From Nitratireductor mangrovi (lineage in GTDB: Bacteria; Pseudomonadota; Alphaproteobacteria; Rhizobiales; Rhizobiaceae): a stretch of 64,000 bases of DNA. The notes below the pieces were generated by a model. It was not told the DNA's origin, did not search any database, and saw only the letters and a program-made list of their open reading frames with translations. The position numbers and the translations under genes were made by a program. The stretch lies in NCBI RefSeq assembly GCF_007922615.2, contig NZ_CP042301.2, positions 2,790,001-2,854,000 on the forward strand. The letters are read 5' to 3'. The number at the start of each line of letters is the position of its first letter. Positions within the stretch are counted from its first letter, which is position 1. Shown piece after piece: positions 52,149 to 62,285 of the stretch.

Positions 52149-53317
52149 TAAGGATCGGCCGCGTCGCGCAGCCCGTCACCCAGGAAATTGAACGCAAGGA
52201 TGACCAGGATCACCGGGACGACCGGCAGGATCAGCCACGGGTAAAGCGCAACGACGTTGATGTTTTGCGCCTCGTTCAAGAGCACTCCCCAACTGGTTAC
52301 GGGCGGCCTCAGGCCAAGCCCGAGAAAGCTGAGCGCGGTCTCTCCGAGGATCATGGTCGGAATGGTGATCGTGGCGGACGCGATCAGATGACTCATGAAG
52401 CCCGGGATCAGGTGGCGGAAGATGACCCGCGGCGGACTGGCACCCATCAGCTCGGCCGCCATCACATATTCCTCCTCGCGCAAGGACAGCAGCTTGGAGC
52501 GCACGGCGCGCGCAAGGCCGGTCCAGTCGATGAGGCCGAGAATGATGGTGATGCCGAAATAGACCAGGATCGGGCTCCACGTGACAGGCATGATGGCAGC
52601 CAGCGCCAGCCACAGCGGAATACTCGGCAGGCTCTGCAGAACCTCTATAATGCGCTGAACGATGTGGTCCACCCAGCCGCCATAGTAGCCGGCCATGCCG
52701 CCTATGGTGATCCCGAGGATGAAGCTGACCGTGATGCCGATCAGGCCGATGGTGAGTGAGATGCGCGTCCCGTAAATCATCCGCGACAGGACGTCCCGGC
52801 CGAGACGATCGGTTCCAAGTAAGTAGGCATTGCCGCCTTCCGCCGGACAGAACAGGTGCACGTCCGATTCGAACAAGCCCCAGAATTCGTAGCTGTCACC
52901 CCGGCAGAAAAAGCGCAGCTTGTGAATGACATTTGGGTCGACGGCATATTCGCGCTTCAGCGTCTCCATGTTGAGTTCAAGCTTCGTCCCGTAGACGAAG
53001 GGTCCGACGAACGATCCCTCATGGAAAAGATGCACGCTTTGCGGAGGCATGTAGATCGCCTTCACATTGCGGTTTTCGAGATTGTAGGGGGCCAGGAACT
53101 CGCAGATCAGGATCGAGGCGTAGAGCACGAGCAGGAAGACACCGGAGATCACCGCCGCCTTGTGCCGTCGGAATTTCCACCACATCAGCCGCAGTTGCGA
53201 GGCCAGATAGATGCGCTCCTGCTCCGGCGTCAGTTTCTCCGTGATGCTTGGATCGAACGGGGTCGCCGAAACGAAGTGGCCGAGCGGCTCGCCATCGGCC
53301 GGAAGCGAGCTCTTCAT
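52142..53317 (-). CDS. Oligopeptide-type ABC transporter permease (OppC/DppC)
   Basis: 391 residues, longer than usual OppC. After an N-terminal cytoplasmic stretch and first helix comes a periplasmic loop of about 100 residues (about 75-175) with Cys in FFCRGDS and HLFCPAEG. Then the standard GTDRLGRDVLSRMIYG entry and EAA loop (YVMAAELMGASPPRVIFRHL). Last gene of the leftward four-gene operon. Confidence 0.88.
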   Translation of the reverse strand: MKSSLPADGEPLGHFVSATPFDPSITEKLTPEQERIYLASQLRLMWWKFRRHKAAVISGVFLLVLYASILICEFLAPYNLENRNVKAIYMPPQSVHLFHEGSFVGPFVYGTKLELNMETLKREYAVDPNVIHKLRFFCRGDSYEFWGLFESDVHLFCPAEGGNAYLLGTDRLGRDVLSRMIYGTRISLTIGLIGITVSFILGITIGGMAGYYGGWVDHIVQRIIEVLQSLPSIPLWLALAAIMPVTWSPILVYFGITIILGLIDWTGLARAVRSKLLSLREEEYVMAAELMGASPPRVIFRHLIPGFMSHLIASATITIPTMILGETALSFLGLGLRPPVTSWGVLLNEAQNINVVALYPWLILPVVPVILVILAFNFLGDGLRDAADPYH

Positions 53318-54312
53318 CGCTTGCGGCCCTCCTGAAGCCTGATGCGCGGGTCGAGTATGGCGAGCGCAATGTCGGAGATTAAGACCCCGATCACCGTCAG
53401 CGTTGCAAGGAACATCAGGAACGAGCCGGCGAGATACATGTCCTGGCTCTGCAGCGCGCGGATCAGAAGCGGTCCGGTCGTTTCGAGCGACAGCACAATC
53501 GCCACCACCTCGGCACCGGAGATCACGGCGGGAAGGATGCTGCCGATGTCGGCGATGAAGAAATTAAGCGACATCCGGAGCGGGTATTTCAGCAGCGCCC
53601 GCATCGGCGGCACGCCTTTGGCCCGCGCGGTCACCACATACTGCTTCTGCAACTCGTCGAGCAGATTGGCGCGCAGGCGGCGGATCATGCCCGCCGTGCC
53701 TGCCGTACCGATGACGATCACCGGGATCACCATATGCTCGGCGATCGACTTGAACTTCGCCCAACTCATCGGCTGATCGATGAACTCTGCATCCATGAGG
53801 TGCCCGATCGAAGTGCCGAACCAGACATTGGCCAGGTAGAGCAGGATCAGGGCGAGCAGGAAGTTCGGCGTTGCAAGGCCGAGCAGGCCAAGAAAGGTGA
53901 GCCCGTAGTCACCCCAGGAATATTGGTGGGTCGCCGAGTAGATGCCGATCGGGAAGGCGATCAGCCACGTGAAGATGATGGTCACCATCGATACGACGAT
54001 GGTGAGGTAGAGCCGGTCCCCTACCACATCGCTGACCGGCAGCTCGTATTCGAACGAATAGCCGTAGTCGCCCTGCAGCATGCCGGCGACCCAAGTGACG
54101 TAGCGTTCCAACAGCGGCTTGTCGAAGCCATACTGTTCCTTCAGATATTCGATCTTCTTGGGATCGACCGTCTCGCCCTGGGCCTGCAATTCGGCGACAT
54201 AGGTTTCGAAATAGTCGCCGGGCGGCAACTCGATGATGAGAAAAACCAGCGCGCTGATGAGCAGCAGCGTCGGTATCGCAGCCAGCAGTCTGTAGACGAT
54301 GTAACGAAGCAA
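53314..54312 (-). CDS. Oligopeptide-type ABC transporter permease (OppB/DppB)
   Basis: 332 residues, six-helix OppB-type permease with LLLISALVFLIIELPPGD at the first helix and an EAA loop with YVVTARAKGVPPMRALLKYPLR. Its stop overlaps the OppC start by 4 bases, so the pair is co-translated. Confidence 0.88.
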   Translation of the reverse strand: MLRYIVYRLLAAIPTLLLISALVFLIIELPPGDYFETYVAELQAQGETVDPKKIEYLKEQYGFDKPLLERYVTWVAGMLQGDYGYSFEYELPVSDVVGDRLYLTIVVSMVTIIFTWLIAFPIGIYSATHQYSWGDYGLTFLGLLGLATPNFLLALILLYLANVWFGTSIGHLMDAEFIDQPMSWAKFKSIAEHMVIPVIVIGTAGTAGMIRRLRANLLDELQKQYVVTARAKGVPPMRALLKYPLRMSLNFFIADIGSILPAVISGAEVVAIVLSLETTGPLLIRALQSQDMYLAGSFLMFLATLTVIGVLISDIALAILDPRIRLQEGRKR

Positions 54313-54317
54313 ACGGC

Positions 54318-56231
54318 CTAGTCCCCTGCCGAAAACCAGAAGGTATCCGGCATGTAGACGCCGAAATAGGCGACCGGGGAGAAGGCGTAGATGCCCTCAT
54401 CCGGAACGTTATTGAGGCTCTTGCGCACGACGACCGGCTGCAGGACGCCGTTGACCGTACCGATCGTGTAGACTTGGTCGGTGTAGATCGCCAGCATCTC
54501 GTGCCAGATCGCCCGCCGCTCCTCCGTCGTCGACGAGGTCCGCCATGACTGGAACAGTTCGGATAGTTTCTGCACCTCGGGCAAATCCGCCATCTCGCCG
54601 GCCTTGCCGCCGGTCTCGACATACTGCCCCCATTTCGGCCAGTTGCCCTGGACCGACGAGACCGGAGCGAGTTCCTCGGGCGGCATGTCGGCCGTCGCCA
54701 GCCCGATATTGAGCCCGCTCCAGATCGACATCATGGTGTCGCCGGCCAGGAAGCGCCGACGCAGATTGTCAAGCTGCATGGCACGCGGGAAGACCTTGAT
54801 GCCGATCGCCTTCCAATACTCACTGACCAGCTGCGTGACATCACTCTCCTCGGTACCGCCTGCCATCTCGATGATGATCTCGGCGGGTCGACCATCGGGA
54901 AGCTTCCTGATCCCGCCGTCACCGCGCTCGAGCCCGATCTCGTCAAGCAACTTGTTCGCCAACTCGACATCGTGCTGCGCCCAGGCCTGATCGTACTCCG
55001 GCTTGAACAGCGGCGAGCCCTCCAGCACGGTATTGGCCGCCGGGTGGGCGAGCCCGAAATAGAACTGCTGGTTGATTTCCTCGCGATTGATGGCCAGCGA
55101 CAAGGCCCTGCGGAAACGGACGTCACGGAACAGCTCGCGCCACCCCGCATCGTTGACGTTCAGATTCGGCAGGTAGGCGACCTGGGAACCGGTTCCGTCG
55201 CGCCATAGCTTGACCTCGAAATTGTGCGCCTCGCCGCCCTGCTTCAGGAACGTGTAGTTGTCGAAACGCAGGTAGCGCGCCTGAAGGTCGCTGTCGCCGC
55301 TGCCGGTCTTGGCCGGGATGATGTCCTCCGAGCTGATGCCCATGAAGATCTCGTCGATATAAGGCAGCTGGTTGCCGGCGGAATCGGCACGGTGGAAATA
55401 AGGGTTGCGCTTGAAGAGAAAGCGTTCCGCCGGCGGCGGCGTGGTGTTCATCCACGGTTCCAGCGTCGGCAGGTCCGGATTCTCCGGCCGGTAGGCACGC
55501 GCTTTGACGGTATGCAGCGCCACCCAGTCGCGCACGGCAGCCTCGGCAACCTTGGCGTCGAGTTCGGCCGCGTCGGTATGCTTCTTGTGGAATTGCCGCA
55601 GGTAGTGGGCTGGCACGGCGATGTAATTCGGGCTGGCGCCGGCCAGCGACGGCAGGAATTGCGGGTTCGGTTTGGACCAGGTGTAACGTACCGTCAGGTC
55701 GTCCACGACCTCGAAGACCGGTGGTTCGCCGTCGACGAGCATGACCTGCGACGGGCCGCTGCGCGATAGATCGGGGTCGGTTTCGACATCTTCCCACGAA
55801 TAGCGGAAGTCTTCGGCCGTGAAAGGATGACCATCCGACCAGCGATGGCCGGGCCTCAGCTTCAGTGTGAAGATGCGGCCTTCCTCGACCTCGAAGCTTT
55901 GCAGGATGTCGGGAACCAGATCCAGATTGTCGTTGAAGCCGACAAGCCTCGAATAGCCGTAGATCGTCATCATGCGGATGTCTTTGGCGTTCGACATCAG
56001 CATCGTCAGGGTGCCGCCGTAGCGCCCCGGCGACTTGCCCTGCGCCGAGAGATCGATGACGCGGGGATCGTCGGGAAGACGTTCGGCCATGGGCGGCAGT
56101 TCGCCGCTGGCGACGGCCTCCTTCAAGGCCGGCGGCTCTTCCGCCGCGGCGGATCCTGCCTGCGCGGCAACCAACAGTATCGAGGACAGGAAGAGGACGC
56201 GGACGCCCAATCGCGTGGCAAGCGAACTCAT
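54318..56231 (-). CDS. Oligopeptide-type ABC transporter substrate-binding protein (family 5)
   Basis: 637 residues: signal peptide to about residue 30, then a family 5 binding protein with FTLKLRPGHRWSDGHPFTAEDF and RFRRALSLAINREEINQQFYFG. The length exceeds typical DppA/OppA by about 100 residues, as in some sugar- or modified-peptide-binding relatives. Ligand unknown. The start overlaps the ATPase stop by 4 bases. Confidence 0.88.
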   Translation of the reverse strand: MSSLATRLGVRVLFLSSILLVAAQAGSAAAEEPPALKEAVASGELPPMAERLPDDPRVIDLSAQGKSPGRYGGTLTMLMSNAKDIRMMTIYGYSRLVGFNDNLDLVPDILQSFEVEEGRIFTLKLRPGHRWSDGHPFTAEDFRYSWEDVETDPDLSRSGPSQVMLVDGEPPVFEVVDDLTVRYTWSKPNPQFLPSLAGASPNYIAVPAHYLRQFHKKHTDAAELDAKVAEAAVRDWVALHTVKARAYRPENPDLPTLEPWMNTTPPPAERFLFKRNPYFHRADSAGNQLPYIDEIFMGISSEDIIPAKTGSGDSDLQARYLRFDNYTFLKQGGEAHNFEVKLWRDGTGSQVAYLPNLNVNDAGWRELFRDVRFRRALSLAINREEINQQFYFGLAHPAANTVLEGSPLFKPEYDQAWAQHDVELANKLLDEIGLERGDGGIRKLPDGRPAEIIIEMAGGTEESDVTQLVSEYWKAIGIKVFPRAMQLDNLRRRFLAGDTMMSIWSGLNIGLATADMPPEELAPVSSVQGNWPKWGQYVETGGKAGEMADLPEVQKLSELFQSWRTSSTTEERRAIWHEMLAIYTDQVYTIGTVNGVLQPVVVRKSLNNVPDEGIYAFSPVAYFGVYMPDTFWFSAGD

Positions 56232-58120
56232 GCTGGTATCCTTTCGGGAGACGGAAGCGCCCGGGCAAGCACAAGATGACCCTTTCTGACCGGAATGAGC
56301 GACATCTCCCCTGCGTCGCTTTCCGGCTTGAATTCGTCCGGCCAGTCGGCGGTCGGATCGCCCTCCTCACTACCCTGCCGTGCAAAATCGAGCTTGTGAT
56401 CGAGGCGCACAGTCGGCACGGCGCTCAAGAGTTTTTGCGTGTAGGGATGGACGGGGCGTGCAAAAAGCGTCTCGCAATCGGCGATCTCCACGATCTGGCC
56501 GCGCCGCATCACCGCGATGCGGTCGGCGATATACTTCACCACAGCGAGGTTGTGGGAAATGAAGATCATCGTCAGGCCGAGGTCCTTCTGTAGCGCCTTG
56601 AGCAGGTTGAGGATCTGCGCCTGGACCGAAACGTCCAATGCCGACACTGGCTCATCACAGATCAGAAGGTCCGGAGACAGCGCCAGAGCCCGTGCGATAC
56701 CGATGCGTTGGCGCTGGCCGCCCGAGAAACTGTGCGGGTAGCGGTTGAGCTGACTTGTCTGCAAACCGACCAGAGCCATCAGTTCCCTGGCATTTTCCAC
56801 ATTGCGCCGTGTGTCCGACATGCCGTGGATTTCCAGTGGTTCGCACAGCGTGTTGAGAACGGTCGAGCGCGGACTGAGCGAGCCGAACGGATCCTGAAAG
56901 ACAATCTGGATGCGCTTGCGGAAGTCCTTGAGCGCCCTTCCCTCAAGATCCAGCACGTTGCAGGACATGTTGCCGTTGTCGAAGTCGATCTTGCCGCCGT
57001 CTGCTGAGATCGCGCGCATGATCAGCTTGCTGATCGTCGACTTGCCGCAGCCGCTCTCGCCGACAATGCCAAAGCACTCGCCCGGCATGACGTCGAAGCT
57101 GACGTCGTTGACCGCCAGCAGCGAGCGGTTTGCGCCGCCAAGCCAATTGCCTGCCTTGATCGTGTAGGTCTTGGACAGGTTGCGCACTGAAAGCAGCGGA
57201 CCTTCGATACGGTCGAAGTCGCGCTTTTCGCCCTGCATCGATTTGGGGATGACATGCTCGCTCTCACGCAGAGCGACCAGCCTCTGCCCGCGCTCCATAT
57301 CGAGATCGGGCACAGCCTTCATCAGAGCACGCGTATAGGCATGGCCCGGCTTCTCGAACAGGTCCTCAAGTGGTCCCGCCTCGAGGATCTGACCGTGGTA
57401 GATTACCACAACTTCGTCGGCCATGTTGGCGACGACGCCAAGGTCGTGGGTTATCAGGAGCAGCGACATGCCAAGCTTGCTTTGCAAAGACTTGAGCAAC
57501 CCCAGCACCTGAGCCTGCACTGTCACGTCGAGCGCCGTCGTTGGCTCATCGGCGATCAAAAGCGCCGGTCGGCAGATCAGCGCCATGGCGATCATGGCGC
57601 GCTGCCTCAGACCGCCCGAAAGCTCCATAGGGTACATGTCGTAGGCGCGCGAGGGATCGGGGAACCCCACCAGTTGCAGCATCTCCTCGGTGGTCTTGCG
57701 CGCCTCGGACTTCGCCACGTCGCGATGAAGGACAAGCGCCTCTTCGACCTGGTCACCGATCCTGTGCAGGGGCGACAGCGACGTCATCGGCTCCTGAAAG
57801 ATCATGGCAAGACGGGCGCCTCGCAGCGCCTGCATCTCCGCGCCCCTGTCGTCAAGTGCGGCAATGTCGATGTCCTTGCCGGGAGACGCGGGATCGCGAA
57901 AACGTATGCTGCCGCCAGTGACGCGCGCGACACGCGGCAGGATACCCATGATCGATTGGGCGATGATCGACTTGCCGGACCCGGATTCGCCAACCAGCGC
58001 AACCGTCTTGCCCGCGGGCACGCGAAAGCTGACGCCTTTCACGACTTCAAGACTGGTTCGCTGTATGGCGATCGAGACACTTAGGTTCTCGATCCGCAGC
58101 AAGTCTTCCCTGGCGTTCAC
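56228..58120 (-). CDS. Fused double ATPase of the oligopeptide ABC transporter (DppD-DppF type)
   Basis: About 630 residues with two complete ABC domains. First: Walker A VGESGSGKS, signature LSGGLRQRAMIAMAL, Walker B LLIADEPTTALD. Second: Walker A VGESGCGKS, signature FSGGQRQRIGIARAL, Walker B LLICDEPVSALD. The fusion replaces separate DppD and DppF. GTG 58120 was chosen because GGGGGAA precedes it by six bases; an ATG at 58171 is in frame but gives an Arg-rich, unlikely extension. First gene of the operon. Confidence 0.9.
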   Translation of the reverse strand: MNAREDLLRIENLSVSIAIQRTSLEVVKGVSFRVPAGKTVALVGESGSGKSIIAQSIMGILPRVARVTGGSIRFRDPASPGKDIDIAALDDRGAEMQALRGARLAMIFQEPMTSLSPLHRIGDQVEEALVLHRDVAKSEARKTTEEMLQLVGFPDPSRAYDMYPMELSGGLRQRAMIAMALICRPALLIADEPTTALDVTVQAQVLGLLKSLQSKLGMSLLLITHDLGVVANMADEVVVIYHGQILEAGPLEDLFEKPGHAYTRALMKAVPDLDMERGQRLVALRESEHVIPKSMQGEKRDFDRIEGPLLSVRNLSKTYTIKAGNWLGGANRSLLAVNDVSFDVMPGECFGIVGESGCGKSTISKLIMRAISADGGKIDFDNGNMSCNVLDLEGRALKDFRKRIQIVFQDPFGSLSPRSTVLNTLCEPLEIHGMSDTRRNVENARELMALVGLQTSQLNRYPHSFSGGQRQRIGIARALALSPDLLICDEPVSALDVSVQAQILNLLKALQKDLGLTMIFISHNLAVVKYIADRIAVMRRGQIVEIADCETLFARPVHPYTQKLLSAVPTVRLDHKLDFARQGSEEGDPTADWPDEFKPESDAGEMSLIPVRKGHLVLARALPSPERIPA

Positions 58121-58259
58121 GCCCGATTCCCCCGATCGCGCCCTGCCCTTGATCCTACGATCGCCCGGCACAGTAGAGACGTTCCAAATTTTTGCAATTC
58201 GTCAGCAACGCCGCAAGAGGCCAATCGGCTCGGCGCCGCTTCGGCCGGCATACTTTGCG

Positions 58260-58850
58260 TCAAAGAACGCGCAGACCGTCGAGACCGCAAGCAAAGATCG
58301 CATCATGGCCGATCGGCGCGCGGACGGCGTCGGTGCGTTCCATGCCGGCGTAGAGCGCGAGCAGAACCCGCATGTTGCCGCTGTGCGTGACGACCAGCGT
58401 CGGATCGTCCTCGGCGCGTTCGCTGACAAAGGACTGCATTGCCGCGGCAAGATCATCGAAGCTTTCCCCACCAGGTGGCGCGAACCCCCATCGGTCCTGC
58501 TTGCGCGAACGCCTTTCTTCAGGAAACCGCGCCTTGACCTCCAGCGTCGTCAGGCCTTCCCAACTACCGAAACCCGCCTCGCGCAGCCTGACGTCCCGTT
58601 CGATCGCCAGACGCGGCAGGCCGAGGACATCGCAAGCGACCTCCGCCGTTGCGACGGCACGCTCCAAAGGCGAGGTGACGATCGCGCCTGGCAGACCGTC
58701 GACCCGCCCATCACGGACGAGTTCCGTGAGCCTTTGCGCACATTGCTCGGCCTGTATCCGCCCCTCGCGTGACAATGGAATGTCACTGCGGCCCTGGAAC
58801 CGCCCTTCGGCGTTCCAGCGCGTGGCACCATGGCGGATTGCGTAGAACAT
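58260..58850 (-). CDS. Histidine phosphatase-family protein (phosphoglycerate mutase-like)
   Basis: 196 residues with the RHG catalytic motif FYAIRHGATRWNAEGRFQGRSD, a second-Arg region and VVTHSGNMRVLL carrying the second active His. Substrate undetermined; family members dephosphorylate sugar phosphates, alpha-ribazole phosphate or act as mutases. Divergent from the MscS gene. Confidence 0.88.
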   Translation of the reverse strand: MFYAIRHGATRWNAEGRFQGRSDIPLSREGRIQAEQCAQRLTELVRDGRVDGLPGAIVTSPLERAVATAEVACDVLGLPRLAIERDVRLREAGFGSWEGLTTLEVKARFPEERRSRKQDRWGFAPPGGESFDDLAAAMQSFVSERAEDDPTLVVTHSGNMRVLLALYAGMERTDAVRAPIGHDAIFACGLDGLRVL

Positions 58851-58933
58851 GGTTTTGAACTTAGTTTATCGTCACTTCGCGCCGATATGTGGCATGTATC
58901 CGATCAAGGAAGAAGCGCGGAAAAACACCCTCG

Positions 58934-61414
58934 ATGACACTTTGCAGCAGTTTCGCCCCCTGCCCAGCATGGCGTCGTCTCGCCATTGGCCTCGCACTGA
59001 CGCTGGCGGCAGCGCTGTTCTGCGCTGCGCTGCCCGCCACCCAAGCGCTCGCGCAAACCGAAGCCGAGACTCAGGCCGATCGTGCAGCGCTCGACGCCTT
59101 CCTGGAGGCCGCGCGTGGCGACGGCTCGACCATCATCATCGTGCAGCCGGACGGCTCGAAGGATGAGACGGCAGGCGACATGCCGATGACCATGGCTCTT
59201 TCGGGCAAGAGCCTGTTGGAAGCCCGCGCCAATTTGCGCCGCATGATCGCCAATGGCCAAGTGTTCCTCGAAAACCTGCCGCAGTCGCTTAAGGCGGCAA
59301 GCCCGAACGGGGCGGCGACCTGGTTCTTCCTTGCGGCAGCGACGGCAATAGGCGGCCTTGTCGCCGGACACTATGTCTTTCGCCTGATAACGCGTTGGGG
59401 ACGCGATCACTTTCGCGCTCTGTATGACGAAAACGAGCAAAGACGGTCTGGCAAGCTCGCTTACCTGCTGGCGCGCGCTGGCTGGATGCTACTGAGCGCC
59501 GGGGTCATGTTCGTCACGGCGATCCTGGTCGCCGTCATTTTCGATTCAGGTCATGAACCGTCGCGCGCGACCATCTTCGTTATTGTCTCCACCTACGTGG
59601 TCTATCGTATCCTGCGCGGCGTCGTTTTCTGGAATTTCTTCGCGCCGACCTCCTCCGCCCACCGGTTGGTGAACCTGTCCGACGCCCAGGCCCAGAGCCT
59701 GTTCCGGCACTGGGCAGCCGCACTCGCCGTCGGCGCGATCATCATCGGGCTGTGCCGTTGGGTCCAGATACTCGGCGCCAACGGCGCCGAGGCCGGAACG
59801 GCGATGGCACAGATCAATGACGACGCCCATCGCCTGGCGTTCATCGTCGGCCTCTTCGTGTGCGCGGCCCTTCTCGCCCTACTAGCCATAATCCATCGCC
59901 GCGAGCTCAAGGCCATCATCCTGGGGCCAGGAGAGGTGAAGGAAAAACCCGGCTGGCTGCGTACCATCGCCTTTACCGCCCTGCCGCTGATCCTGCTTTA
60001 TCTCGCACTCGCCTGGTTCGTGAGTTCGGTACGCCTGACGCTCGGACTGCCGGGCGGCTACATCCCGGTGCTGGCACCGATCATCGTCTTTGTCGTTGCG
60101 ATTTTCGCCTATGCGGTTGCCGCCTATCTGATCGAGGTGATTTACGAACGCCGCGCCGCCGCCCACGAGCGCCGCGAATTGGCGCGGCTTGAGGCCGAAA
60201 GGCGGGCTTGGGAGCGAACGCAGGCCAGTCGTGAAATGATGTCGGAGCTCAGCGAGGAAACACAAGAGGTTCTGGAGGAAGGCGCTGAGATGACGATGAT
60301 GCATTCCGTTTCCGCGCCAGATTCGCAGATTCGGCCGTATTTTCCCGCTTTCAAGCGCTTTTTCGAGAATTGTGTCGCCGCGACCATCCTCGTCGTGTCT
60401 GCCGGCGAACTCTCCCGGCTCTGGGGTGTCGATATCGGCCGCGACGGCGGCCACCCGCTCGCCTCAGCCTTGGATATCCTGTTGGTCGCCATCATCGCCG
60501 CCTCGGCCTATCGGGCCGTCAATGGCTATATCGACCACAGGATCGTCGAAGAGGGCGGCACGCTGGACGACGAGCCCTTCAATCCCGGCGAAGGCGACAG
60601 CGAAGGGGGCAAGGGCCAGTCGCGCCTTGCGACACTGTTGCCGATCGCCCGCAACGTTTTCGTGTCGTTCATCCTGGCCGCAGCCGCCATGGTTGGGCTT
60701 GCCAGCCTCGGCGTCGATATCGGGCCGCTCTTCGCCGGCGCCGGCGTCGTTGGCATTGCCATCGGCTTCGGCGCCCAGACTTTGATCCGCGACATCTTCT
60801 CCGGCGCCTTTTTTCTGATCGACGACGCCTTCCGCAAGGGTGAGTATATCGAGATCGACAATGTGAAGGGCGTGGTCGAGAAGATCTCGATGCGGTCCTT
60901 CCAGCTCCGCCATCATCTCGGCGCCGTCCACACCGTGCCGTTCGGTGAGATCCACCAGCTCACCAACTATTCGCGCGACTGGGTGATGATGAAGTTGCCG
61001 CTGCGGCTGACCTACGACACCGATGTCGAGAAGGTCCGCAAGCTGGTCAAGAAGCTCGGCCAGCAGCTGCTCGATGACGAGGTGGTGGGTTCACTGTTCC
61101 TTCAGCCGCTGAAGTCGCAGGGTGTCTATTCGATGGAAGACTCGGCGATGATCGTTCGCGTCAAGTTCATGACGCGGCCGGGCGACCAGTTCGTCACCCG
61201 GAAAGTGGTGTATGCCGCGATCCGGGACCTGTTTCACAAGGAAGGCATCCGCTTTGCCCATCGCGAGGTAACGGTGCGGCTCGCCGACGGCACCAAGGCC
61301 AGTGAACTGACCGAAGAGCAGAAGGAGGCGATCGCCGGCTCGGTGCGCTCGGCAATCGAGGAGCCTGGCAAAGACGGGCGGGATTCCGGCAAGTCGGCTG
61401 CCGCCGCGCTGTGA
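58934..61414 (+). CDS. Large MscS-family mechanosensitive channel (second copy)
   Basis: 826 residues from ATG 58934, which begins a signal peptide (cleavage about Ala-Leu-Ala-Gln); ATG 58889 is in frame but adds a basic extension. A periplasmic helical part and about nine membrane helices lead to an MscS domain near 610-760 (GIAIGFGAQTLIRDIFSGAFFLIDD, RHHLGAVHTVPFGE). A charged coiled-coil-like segment (ERRAAAHERRELARLEAERR) lies at about 405-440. The C-terminal half is clearly homologous to the channel at 44100. Confidence 0.88.
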   Translation: MTLCSSFAPCPAWRRLAIGLALTLAAALFCAALPATQALAQTEAETQADRAALDAFLEAARGDGSTIIIVQPDGSKDETAGDMPMTMALSGKSLLEARANLRRMIANGQVFLENLPQSLKAASPNGAATWFFLAAATAIGGLVAGHYVFRLITRWGRDHFRALYDENEQRRSGKLAYLLARAGWMLLSAGVMFVTAILVAVIFDSGHEPSRATIFVIVSTYVVYRILRGVVFWNFFAPTSSAHRLVNLSDAQAQSLFRHWAAALAVGAIIIGLCRWVQILGANGAEAGTAMAQINDDAHRLAFIVGLFVCAALLALLAIIHRRELKAIILGPGEVKEKPGWLRTIAFTALPLILLYLALAWFVSSVRLTLGLPGGYIPVLAPIIVFVVAIFAYAVAAYLIEVIYERRAAAHERRELARLEAERRAWERTQASREMMSELSEETQEVLEEGAEMTMMHSVSAPDSQIRPYFPAFKRFFENCVAATILVVSAGELSRLWGVDIGRDGGHPLASALDILLVAIIAASAYRAVNGYIDHRIVEEGGTLDDEPFNPGEGDSEGGKGQSRLATLLPIARNVFVSFILAAAAMVGLASLGVDIGPLFAGAGVVGIAIGFGAQTLIRDIFSGAFFLIDDAFRKGEYIEIDNVKGVVEKISMRSFQLRHHLGAVHTVPFGEIHQLTNYSRDWVMMKLPLRLTYDTDVEKVRKLVKKLGQQLLDDEVVGSLFLQPLKSQGVYSMEDSAMIVRVKFMTRPGDQFVTRKVVYAAIRDLFHKEGIRFAHREVTVRLADGTKASELTEEQKEAIAGSVRSAIEEPGKDGRDSGKSAAAAL

Positions 61415-61436
61415 ACATCCGCCCGAGACATTGCCG

Positions 61437-62285
61437 ATGAAGAAACCGAAAGCACCGCTCGACGACACGACGCCGTTCGGGCAGTGCGCGCCCAGCATCG
61501 CAGCGTGGGCCGCCTGGAAGCTCGCCACAAGCCCTGCGCTCACAAGCCAGCAGCGTCGCGCGGTCCGCAGGAGGATAGCCAGCCCCTGGCCCGGGCCGTT
61601 CGACGTCACGGTGCGTGATATCAGGTTCCGTACCTACCCGACGGAAAACCGTGACGACCGAATTTTGCTGGGGCGGCGCGCTATGCCGGAGCCTGCCGAG
61701 ATGGCGCTGATCAAACCGTTCCTCGAACCGCGAGCGGTCTTCGTCGACATCGGCGCAAACGTCGGCACCTATTCAATGTGGGCCGCCCGGCGATTAGGCG
61801 CGGAAGGGACGGTGCTGGCCTTCGAACCGCATCCGCGCACCTTCGCCAAGCTCAACTTCAACATCGCCGCCAACAGGCTTTCGAACGTCACGGCGAAGAA
61901 TCTGGCCGTGGCGCGCAAAGACGGCACGATGACGCTTTACGACGACGGCGGCGGCAATATCGGGCATGCGTCGCTGCTGGAACAAGGCGCCGGCATAGTT
62001 CGCGACGGTCGCGTGGTCGCCGTCCGTCCGCTTGCCGCGGTCGCGAGGGAGGAGGGCCTGGAGCGCATCGACTTGCTCAAGGTCGATGTCGAGGGTTTTG
62101 AAGACCAGGCGTTGCTGCCCTTCTTCGAAGAAGCCGATGGAACGCTATGGCCAAAGGCCATCCTCATTGAAACGGTGCTCGCCAACCTCTGGGAAAAAGA
62201 CTGCCTCTCCGTGCTTGCCGACAAGGGGTATGTCCGCCGTGCCGAAACCGCCGAGAACGTGCTGCTCGAACGTCGGTCGCGCTGA
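61437..62285 (+). CDS. FkbM-family SAM-dependent methyltransferase
   Basis: 282 residues with the SAM-binding motif VFVDIGANVGTYSMWAARRLG and the following acidic LAFEPHPRTFAKL. FkbM enzymes O-methylate sugars or polyketides, often on surface glycans. ATG 61437 was preferred over an in-frame TTG at 61431. The stop abuts the stop of the convergent carbamoyltransferase gene (no gap), which could decorate the same product. Confidence 0.85.
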   Translation: MKKPKAPLDDTTPFGQCAPSIAAWAAWKLATSPALTSQQRRAVRRRIASPWPGPFDVTVRDIRFRTYPTENRDDRILLGRRAMPEPAEMALIKPFLEPRAVFVDIGANVGTYSMWAARRLGAEGTVLAFEPHPRTFAKLNFNIAANRLSNVTAKNLAVARKDGTMTLYDDGGGNIGHASLLEQGAGIVRDGRVVAVRPLAAVAREEGLERIDLLKVDVEGFEDQALLPFFEEADGTLWPKAILIETVLANLWEKDCLSVLADKGYVRRAETAENVLLERRSR

